A stretch of DNA of 35,512 nt, taken from the NCBI GenBank assembly GCA_015489595.1, contig WFZK01000020.1, positions 1 through 35,512 on the forward strand, written 5' to 3'. Below are positions 30,317 through 35,512 of this stretch, piece by piece (position 1 is the stretch's first letter; each line of letters starts with the position of its first letter). The notes under the pieces are model-generated. The model saw nothing but the letters and a program-made list of their open reading frames with translations. It was not told where the DNA came from and did not search any database. Origin of the DNA: Candidatus Dojkabacteria bacterium. Lineage in GTDB: Bacteria; Patescibacteriota; Dojkabacteria; GCA-002793355. The translations under genes and the position numbers were made by a program.

Positions 30317-31225
30317 TTAATCTAACACCAATGTAAAGGTATTTTCCCAGGTAACTAAATGTCTAGCTCGAGGGACTACCTTTAAACGGGTCCAGATGTT
30401 TTCAAGCCTAGCCTTCTCCCCTACTGTCCTTGCGTGCGGAAACACCCTTGTAACCTGCACAAATCCGGCGATTCTTTCTGGGATAAATCTAGCCAGATTC
30501 AAAAGCCACCAGGGAAAACCCACCGGATTATCTCCTCGAGCCTCGAATTCATATTTAAAACGACTCTGATCACACTCAAACCTGTATTCTTGTTCTTTAA
30601 ATTCGTCCAGCTCCCTTAGCATATAAGCATACCACTCTTTATACCATCTGGTTATCCATGAATTGGCCTGCAGAAAATCCAAATATAAGGATACTTTTTC
30701 CAAATATAGAGGAATTGCTTCTACCACCTGAGTTGCAAAACTTAAATCTTCAGTAAAAAGCTTGCCCACAGGCAAAGCAGAGAAAAAATTAAGACAGAGC
30801 TTATCTTTCACGTCTGCATCTGTCCGCCTACGCATCAGATTTCCAAGCTTAAGGATAAGTAGAAGCCGCGTAGTAAAAAGTCTGCCAGGATCAGTCCAGA
30901 TCCATAAGTCGATATCATCTTCAGGTAAAGCATTAAAAGAAGCGACAGAACCGGTAACAAAAACTCCTTTTACATAAGGTACACTTAGGATCAAATCAAG
31001 CAACCTACGCGCCCAACAAAGCTTTTTGAAACTCTCGTTGTAGAGTTTAGAATATCTCTGCACAAAATCGTCAACTTTCTCCCCTGTAAAAAACTTGCGG
31101 AGGAATAGCCACGGGTACACAAATTTAAATTCCTTGTCTTCTGTGTATACTCTACTTCTTAAGCTATTAATAGGGAAGCCAAATTTAAACTTGTAAGAAG
31201 CTAGCTGCAGAATCGAAGCATCCAT
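30317..31225 (-). CDS. Nucleotidyltransferase-fold protein
   Basis: The 302-residue protein has the minimal nucleotidyltransferase signature: GVFVTGSVASFNALPEDDID (87-106) followed by LWIWTD. The GS pair lies at 92-93 and the metal-binding acidic residues at 103-106. The rest is helical, Trp/Arg/Tyr-rich and unlike a known family. Such proteins transfer nucleotides to small molecules, proteins or RNA; the substrate is unknown. The ATG at 31225 lies 8 nt after TATAAT (31234-31239), which interleaves with the promoter of the divergent PrgI-like gene. It is followed by a SpoU methylase, suggesting an RNA-related pair (inference). Confidence 0.7.
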   Translation of the reverse strand: MDASILQLASYKFKFGFPINSLRSRVYTEDKEFKFVYPWLFLRKFFTGEKVDDFVQRYSKLYNESFKKLCWARRLLDLILSVPYVKGVFVTGSVASFNALPEDDIDLWIWTDPGRLFTTRLLLILKLGNLMRRRTDADVKDKLCLNFFSALPVGKLFTEDLSFATQVVEAIPLYLEKVSLYLDFLQANSWITRWYKEWYAYMLRELDEFKEQEYRFECDQSRFKYEFEARGDNPVGFPWWLLNLARFIPERIAGFVQVTRVFPHARTVGEKARLENIWTRLKVVPRARHLVTWENTFTLVLD

Positions 31226-31233
31226 ATACCCTG

Positions 31234-31255
31234 ATTATACATCTTAAGGTATACT
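31234..31255. promoter_or_regulatory. Overlapping divergent promoters of the secretion operon and the nucleotidyltransferase gene
   Basis: Only 35 bp separate the two start codons. Plus-strand TATACT (31250-31255) ends 5 nt before the PrgI-like ATG. Minus-strand TATAAT (31234-31239) ends 8 nt before the other ATG. The -35 regions would lie inside the opposite coding sequences or be dispensable. Confidence 0.6.
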
Positions 31256-31260
31256 ATTAC

Positions 31261-32031
31261 ATGGCTGAACACGCGATTCCGCAAAACATAATGGAGTATG
31301 AATTTAAACTCTTCGCTGGCCTTACGTGGAAACAATTCATATACGCTGCGATCGGCGGAGTGCTTACATTTATCATTTTTCAACTGACTCTAGGCAAAAA
31401 AATTCCGGCTATTTTCGGGTGGCCGCTGCTGTTTATAACAGCAGCGGCCACCCTGGCCCTTACATTTTTTACGTACGAAAAAAGATCATTAGATCAATGG
31501 ATCCAAGACTATCTAAGGGCTATGTCTATCCCACTTATCAGAGTTTGGAAAAAAGACTACAAACCTGTGAAATACGATCCCGAAAGAAGATACAAGCCAG
31601 AAACATTTCCTGACTATCTTAGCGTATACTTTAAAAAAGAAGTTGAAATAAGCTCCGCACACAAGAAAGTTGAACACACATTAAAACAGATCCAGCAACC
31701 AAAGGTCATAAACATAAACCCCAGCAATTATACTCAGTTTTCAACCATTAATATCAAAATCCCAGAGACCCCTAACACAGTGGCCTTTAGGCTCGTAAGC
31801 AACAACCAGCCCGTAGAAGGGGTTGTTGCAAGGCTCTATGATATAAACAACAAAGAACTCCGCGCCCTAAAGAGTACTCCTCATGGCATAATTTACTTTA
31901 ACAAACCACTAAACAACGGAACCTACAGAATTGTATTTAATCATCCTAAAATCAGGTTCCCTGAGGTGCACATAACCTTTCAAAACAACACCTACCCTCT
32001 GTTTAACATAGTTGGTGAGCAAAATGGCTAG
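31261..32031 (+). CDS. PrgI-family (VirB3-like) membrane protein
   Basis: The 256-residue protein begins AEHAIPQNIMEYEFKLFAGL, followed by two membrane helices at about 22-42 (FIYAAIGGVLTFIIF) and 50-70 (FGWPLLFITAAATLALTFF). The LDQWIQDYLRAM motif after them matches PrgI proteins, the VirB3-like partners of VirB4 ATPases in Gram-positive conjugation systems. Residues from about 130 form an additional soluble beta domain (FRLVSNNQPVEGVVARLYD, GTYRIVFNHPKIRFPEVHIT) that resembles a carboxypeptidase-regulatory or Ig-like fold and is not part of minimal PrgI. Its gene leads the operon, 5 nt after a TATACT box. A perfect palindrome lies inside it, and it overlaps the next gene by 8 nt. Confidence 0.82.
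   Translation: MAEHAIPQNIMEYEFKLFAGLTWKQFIYAAIGGVLTFIIFQLTLGKKIPAIFGWPLLFITAAATLALTFFTYEKRSLDQWIQDYLRAMSIPLIRVWKKDYKPVKYDPERRYKPETFPDYLSVYFKKEVEISSAHKKVEHTLKQIQQPKVININPSNYTQFSTINIKIPETPNTVAFRLVSNNQPVEGVVARLYDINNKELRALKSTPHGIIYFNKPLNNGTYRIVFNHPKIRFPEVHITFQNNTYPLFNIVGEQNG
31417..31453. repeat. Perfect 17-bp-arm palindrome inside the PrgI-like gene
   Basis: Arms 31417-31433 and 31437-31453 are exact complements with a 3-nt loop (TAT). It preserves the frame and encodes residues GWPLLFITAAATL of the second membrane helix. The sequence is unrelated to the intergenic palindrome core. Confidence 0.95.
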
Positions 32032-32638
32032 ATACGTAAAAAGCCCTACTCAAGATTTTCTAGAGATCGAAGAGGTACTTGCAGACATGCTAATTACCCG
32101 CAACGGCACATTCGCCGTAATTATAAAAACAAATGCAGTAAACTTTGAGTTGCTCTCTCCAGAGGAGCAGGAGCTTAAAATAAAAAACTTCGCCTCTTTT
32201 ATCAACTCACTGGACTTTGACCTTCAGATACTTATTGAAACCCAAAAGGTAAGCCTTCACAAATATGCTGAGTACATAGAACAATTAGAAAACCCTACTC
32301 TTTCGCCAGGACTCCAACGCCAGCTTAAAATCTACAAAAGATTTATTCGAAAGCTGGTAACAACCCAGAACATCCTCGACAAACAGTTTTATCTCGTGAT
32401 TCCGTACAGGACCGCAGTAACATACACTTCAAGCCTGCCCGTCGCCAGGAAGAAGGTCCTTATAGAGCAGGCGCTAAACTTTTTAATCCCCAAACGGAAC
32501 CATGTACTAAAGATGTTGAATATAATGGGGCTTAACGGAAAGCAACTCACCACAGCCGAGATCATCAAATACTTCGTAAAAATATATAATCCTGGAATCA
32601 AAAAGATTAAATTCGAAAGTACAAGCATAGATGTTTAG
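32024..32638 (+). CDS. Detached VirB4/TraC N-terminal domain protein
   Basis: From the ATG at 32024 the protein has 204 residues. The start is chosen for the GGTGAG ribosome site just upstream; TTG and GTG codons at 32012-32017 are alternatives. The sequence (FLEIEEVLADMLITRNGTFA, FELLSPEEQELKIKNFASFI, FDLQILIETQKVSL) resembles the N-terminal domain of VirB4/TraC ATPases, which contacts the channel. Here it is a separate polypeptide followed by the ATPase, overlapping it by 8 nt. In many systems both parts are one protein. Physical association of the two products is likely but inferred. Confidence 0.72.
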   Translation: MARYVKSPTQDFLEIEEVLADMLITRNGTFAVIIKTNAVNFELLSPEEQELKIKNFASFINSLDFDLQILIETQKVSLHKYAEYIEQLENPTLSPGLQRQLKIYKRFIRKLVTTQNILDKQFYLVIPYRTAVTYTSSLPVARKKVLIEQALNFLIPKRNHVLKMLNIMGLNGKQLTTAEIIKYFVKIYNPGIKKIKFESTSIDV

Positions 32639-34466
32639 CTTATTCAAAAACAAAAAAAGCTCTTCAACTTCTGGAAAGATTACAACTACCGAGAAAAAAC
32701 TCACATATACCCTTAAAGACCTTATTGCCCCTAACCTTCTAGAGATAGATTTTAAAGACATAAAAATAGATAACCGATACTACAGGATCTTTATCGTGGT
32801 TGGCTACCCCAGAAAGGTCGACAACACCTGGCTTTCGCCTCTTATCAATTTTGAACACGAGCTAGCTATCTCAATGTTTTATTATCCTTTGGACTCAGAT
32901 GAGATTATTAATAAGCTAAAAAGAAAAATAGCAGAGCTTGAAGCAAGCTTAGCTAATGAGTACCAAGCAGGCAAAGTCCTTGACCCTAAAAACAAAGTGG
33001 CCCTAGAGGACGCACAAAGGCTTATGGAAGATATTGCCTCGGGACAAGAAAAATTTTTCAACACAGGCTTTTACATCAGACTTTCCGCTGACACTAAAAA
33101 AGAGCTTGACCTAAGAAGCAAAAATCTGGTTTCAACGCTGGCAGCCATAGGGCTAGAGGTAGTTCCTGCAACCTTAAGACAAGATCTTGCTTTGCACACT
33201 ACTCTTCCCAAAGCCCAAGACAAGATATTCCAGGTAAGAAACATGGACACAAGCTCACTTGCTAAAACGTTCCCCTTTGTAAGCTCTGAACTTACAATGG
33301 ACAAAGGCATCCTATATGGTATTAATCTTCACAACCACTCGCTTGTAATCTACGACAGATTCGAAGCGCCAAATGCAAATGAGGTGGTGTTTGCGACCTC
33401 AGGCGCTGGAAAAAGCTACTATGTGAAACTACAAGCCCTCAGATACCTGATTACCGGAACCCAGATATTCATAATAGATCCAGAAAGGGAATACGATAAA
33501 CTAGCCGAGGCTGTAGATGGAAGCTATATAACCTTCTCACAGGATTCAGAAGCTAAGATAAACCCCTTTGAATTCATAAGATCTACAGATTCCACCGACA
33601 AGAATATTCTCAGAGATAAGATACTTAGCTTGCACACCTTCTTTAGAATAATGTTCGGCGGAGAGATAAGTAACAAAGCCTCCGCCGTACTTGACAAAGC
33701 CCTAATCTTAACCTACAAAGAGCGTGGCATTACCACTGATCCTGACACTTGGAAAAACGACCCACCACTTTTGGAAGACTTATACAAGATCTTAAAAGGC
33801 ATGGTAGAGCCTGAAGCTCAAGACATGGCAAGCAGACTGGAAAAATACGTAATGGGCTCTGGCGCTGGGGTATTTAACATGCCCACCAACATTGACATAA
33901 ATAACAATTTTATTGTCTTTAGTATCAGAGATCTAAGAGACGAATTGCGTCCTATGGCAATGTATGTAATTCTAGACTTTATCTGGACCAAAATCAGAGA
34001 AAAACGCAGACGCAGACTTCTGCTCATAGATGAGGCCTGGACCATGATGCAATACGAAGACTCTGCAAAGTTTGTGTTCGGAATTGCAAAAAGAGCAAGA
34101 AAATACTATTTAGGCCTCACCGCAATAAGCCAAGATGTGGATGAATTTTTAAATTCAAAGTACGGGAAGGCCGTAGTGACCAATGCCAGCTTAAAGATGC
34201 TACTTAAACAAAGCTCTGCTGCTATAGACCTGGTTGCGCACACATTTAATCTATCAAGTGGTGAGAAAAACTTCTTACTCTCTGCACACAGAGGAGAAGG
34301 TATATTCTTCGCTGAGCAAAACCACGTAGCAATGCAGGTTATCTCAAACAACGCTGAGCACAGGTTAATTACCTCAGATCCGAAAGAATTAGAAAAGATG
34401 AAGTCTTCAGATATTTCTAAGCTAGACATAGAAGAAGCATCAGATGTCTTCAATCCAGAGGGGTAA
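32631..34466 (+). CDS. VirB4-like secretion ATPase
   Basis: The 611-residue protein has Walker A in ATSGAGKSYYVKL (about 255-267) and Walker B in RRLLLIDEAWTMM (about 460-472). The conserved motif FIIDPEREYDKL (about 282-293) follows Walker A, and AKRARKYYLGLTAISQDVDE and the LLKQSSAAID arginine/sensor region come near the end. This is the VirB4/TraC hexameric ATPase that energises type IV secretion, DNA transfer or related export. No relaxase, coupling protein or VirB11 is in the window, so DNA transfer is not shown. It overlaps the preceding gene by 8 nt and the following gene by 23 nt, an operon with tight coupling. Confidence 0.93.
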   Translation: MFSLFKNKKSSSTSGKITTTEKKLTYTLKDLIAPNLLEIDFKDIKIDNRYYRIFIVVGYPRKVDNTWLSPLINFEHELAISMFYYPLDSDEIINKLKRKIAELEASLANEYQAGKVLDPKNKVALEDAQRLMEDIASGQEKFFNTGFYIRLSADTKKELDLRSKNLVSTLAAIGLEVVPATLRQDLALHTTLPKAQDKIFQVRNMDTSSLAKTFPFVSSELTMDKGILYGINLHNHSLVIYDRFEAPNANEVVFATSGAGKSYYVKLQALRYLITGTQIFIIDPEREYDKLAEAVDGSYITFSQDSEAKINPFEFIRSTDSTDKNILRDKILSLHTFFRIMFGGEISNKASAVLDKALILTYKERGITTDPDTWKNDPPLLEDLYKILKGMVEPEAQDMASRLEKYVMGSGAGVFNMPTNIDINNNFIVFSIRDLRDELRPMAMYVILDFIWTKIREKRRRRLLLIDEAWTMMQYEDSAKFVFGIAKRARKYYLGLTAISQDVDEFLNSKYGKAVVTNASLKMLLKQSSAAIDLVAHTFNLSSGEKNFLLSAHRGEGIFFAEQNHVAMQVISNNAEHRLITSDPKELEKMKSSDISKLDIEEASDVFNPEG

Positions 34467-34938
34467 AGAGACAGAGCCTAGGCCGGAAGAGATCGAAATA
34501 GAAATCGGGGAACTAAAGTTATCCAAACAACTGGTTGATTCCATGAGAAGGCTACAGCAACAAGGGGTTTTAAGATTATGGCAAGATCTTCAACTCCAAA
34601 AAATGGGGAAGGGAGAAGGACTAGAAGAAATTATACCCGGTTACTTTACAACTTATTTCGTCGCCTCTATTAGCCACAGCTTCCTGGGTTTAGAAATATG
34701 GGCACTACCCCCCAACCTTCCGCAAAAGATACTCAAAGGGAGGTTATTTATCAGCGACCCACCAATTGATCTAGTTGTCTCCCCGCTTGGATCCTTCCAA
34801 GATAGTACCACCGAAATTCAAGTAGCAACAGCAATAGCCGTATCATTCCCTCCAGAAAACGACCTGCCTTTACCTCGGACGAGCCTCAGGTATTACTATA
34901 CCCACCGAAACCGTCCCCAGATCAAAGTCCCACTCTGA
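34444..34938 (+). CDS. Unknown protein downstream of VirB4, first part of a frame-broken gene
   Basis: The 164-residue frame overlaps VirB4 by 23 nt and begins MSSIQRGKETEPRPEEIEIE, then a helical basic segment (QLVDSMRRLQQQGVLRLWQD). A beta-rich part follows (FTTYFVASISHSFLGLEIWA, FISDPPIDLVVSPLGSF). After about residue 139 (VSFPPEN) the composition becomes unnatural (RTSLRYYYTHRNRPQIKVPL). At the same place the -1 frame becomes protein-like. The gene therefore seems to be broken by a one-base indel or to use a -1 frameshift. No family is recognised; the position implies a secretion-system accessory. Confidence 0.6.
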   Translation: MSSIQRGKETEPRPEEIEIEIGELKLSKQLVDSMRRLQQQGVLRLWQDLQLQKMGKGEGLEEIIPGYFTTYFVASISHSFLGLEIWALPPNLPQKILKGRLFISDPPIDLVVSPLGSFQDSTTEIQVATAIAVSFPPENDLPLPRTSLRYYYTHRNRPQIKVPL

Positions 34939-35387
34939 TACCTATCCTCTCCATCACCTGGGATGCTTATGGAGACCCAGAAAGACTACAGGTAGGGGAA
35001 ATACAGCGAATTCAGACTCTACAGGGACTCATCTATAATGCCTCTTTCCAGCCAAACGAAATTCAGCCCACCCCTCATAAAAAACCCAGAACTCCAGATG
35101 CCCCAATCGACATTCCAACGATCTTCACCTTCGTCACCTGGGGAAACACTGTATACGTGGCAACTACTAACCCCTACAGTTCCGAATTTCACGCAGCAGA
35201 AGAAGGGGCAGAAGAATCCCCCATCATGACCTCACCTGAATGGGATACCCACGCAGATGATCCCTATACAACCGCTTCTAGACCATTTATCCCGATACTT
35301 AGAAAGTTAGTACCTAAGAGACAACCTCCGCATGGGGAAAAAATCATGCAGCAAGAGGAAAATCTGTACCGGTCCAAAAAGAGTTGA
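34869..35387 (+). pseudogene. Continuation of the frame-broken gene in the -1 frame
   Basis: From about 34869 the frame reads TSDEPQVLLYPPKPSPDQSP, then LIPILSITWDAYGDPERLQV and GLIYNASFQPNEIQ. It continues IPTIFTFVTWGNTVYVATTN and ends at 35387 (EENLYRSKKS). No ATG, GTG or TTG occurs in this frame before the GTG at 35154, and no ribosome site precedes that GTG. Separate initiation is therefore unlikely, while joining to the upstream frame gives one protein of about 310 residues. Whether this is a sequencing error, a true lesion or programmed shifting cannot be told here. Confidence 0.6.
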
Positions 35388-35404
35388 GACAAAATAAAAA
35401 ATAG

Positions 35405-35457
35405 GTGTGGTTCCCGCTACAATAATTTAAGGAGATAAATTGTTAGGGGAACCACAC
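35405..35457 (+). promoter_or_regulatory. Long hairpin presenting a Shine-Dalgarno sequence in its loop
   Basis: GTGTGGTTCCC (35405-35415) pairs with GGGAACCACAC (35447-35457) over 11 bp. After an internal bulge, AATAATTTA (35421-35429) pairs with TAAATTGTT (35436-35444) with one G-U. The six-base loop AGGAGA (35430-35435) is the Shine-Dalgarno. A TTG start (35440) is inside the stem and an in-frame ATG (35458) is immediately after it. This is a plausible RNA switch on translation of the last gene. Confidence 0.6.
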
Positions 35458-35512
35458 ATGAAAGAATACAAATTCAGAATATTATACGAAAAATTCTCTA
35501 ACAATGCATACG
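35440..35512 (+). CDS. Start of an unknown gene (partial, runs off right edge)
   Basis: An open frame begins at TTG 35440, placed 5 nt after AGGAG, or at the in-frame ATG 35458, and is open to the window edge. From the ATG it reads MKEYKFRILYEKFSNNAY. That is too little to assign a family. The TTG has the better ribosome-site spacing, whereas the ATG directly follows the regulatory hairpin. Confidence 0.5.
   Translation, partial: MLGEPHMKEYKFRILYEKFSNNAY

Noticed and set aside
1-35512. CRISPR array or cas genes
   Set aside because: The repeats are dispersed, palindromic and irregularly spaced, with no direct-repeat/spacer pattern and no cas-like protein.
1-35512. Alternative genetic code with UGA as glycine, as in some CPR lineages
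   Set aside because: TGA ends ftsQ, the Lon-like gene and others at natural family lengths, and the conserved proteins contain no internal TGA.

Overview
This 35.5 kb window most resembles a chromosome segment from a Candidate Phyla Radiation (Patescibacteria) bacterium, possibly Microgenomates- or Katanobacteria-like. The evidence is the mix of genes: compact PilM/N/O pilus genes, FtsQ-FtsA-FtsZ plus a RodA/FtsW protein, a baseplate-J-domain membrane protein paired with a second FtsA-like ATPase, a PrgI/VirB4/VirB6-like secretion apparatus, and RNase J with PNPase. UGA is read as stop throughout, so the recoded Gracilibacteria/SR1 lineages are unlikely. The phylum assignment is an inference from gene content.

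Layout. 1-3730 (minus): a VirB6/TrbL-like membrane protein followed by a very large unknown protein that runs off the left edge. 3770-3856: tRNA-Ser. 4158-6473 (minus): pilM-pilN-pilO. 6771-7565 (minus): a small membrane protein and a lone GroES. 7901-9854: an OGG1-type DNA glycosylase, an XRE regulator and a divergent small ORF. 9997-14746: tRNA-Phe, then ftsQ-ftsA-ftsZ-rodA/ftsW, whose stop codon lies inside tRNA-Thr. 14931-18120: divergent baseplate-J and FtsA-like genes. 18264-23633 (minus): rpsO-pnp-(Lon AAA+ only)-rnj, an RNA-decay operon with a protease-less Lon relative. 23785-26647 (minus): unknown proteins, one of them apparently frameshifted, and a small EamA-type transporter. 26891-28451 (minus): an archaeal-style KaiC-like ATPase and its HTH partner. 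28550-31225: an asparagine-synthase-like PP-loop enzyme, a truncated prepilin peptidase, a SpoU/TrmH methylase and a nucleotidyltransferase-like protein. 31261 to the end (plus): PrgI-like, a detached VirB4 N-domain, VirB4 ATPase, a frame-broken gene and the start of another gene.

Three patterns cut across the genes. (1) A family of long, nearly perfect GC-rich palindromes with a GCAAAAATCG/CGATTTTTGC core recurs about ten times, mostly between genes and often touching stop codons. Three further perfect hairpins lie inside coding regions without breaking the frame. (2) Most operon-first genes have a -10 box only 5-8 nt before the start codon, which implies leaderless mRNAs. (3) Several genes are broken or trimmed (prepilin peptidase, the gene at 25045-26144, the gene at 34444-35387, Lon). 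The most system-like novelties are the palindrome family, the protease-less Lon inside the RNase J/PNPase operon, the archaeal KaiC pair, and the terminal hairpin that places a Shine-Dalgarno sequence in its loop.
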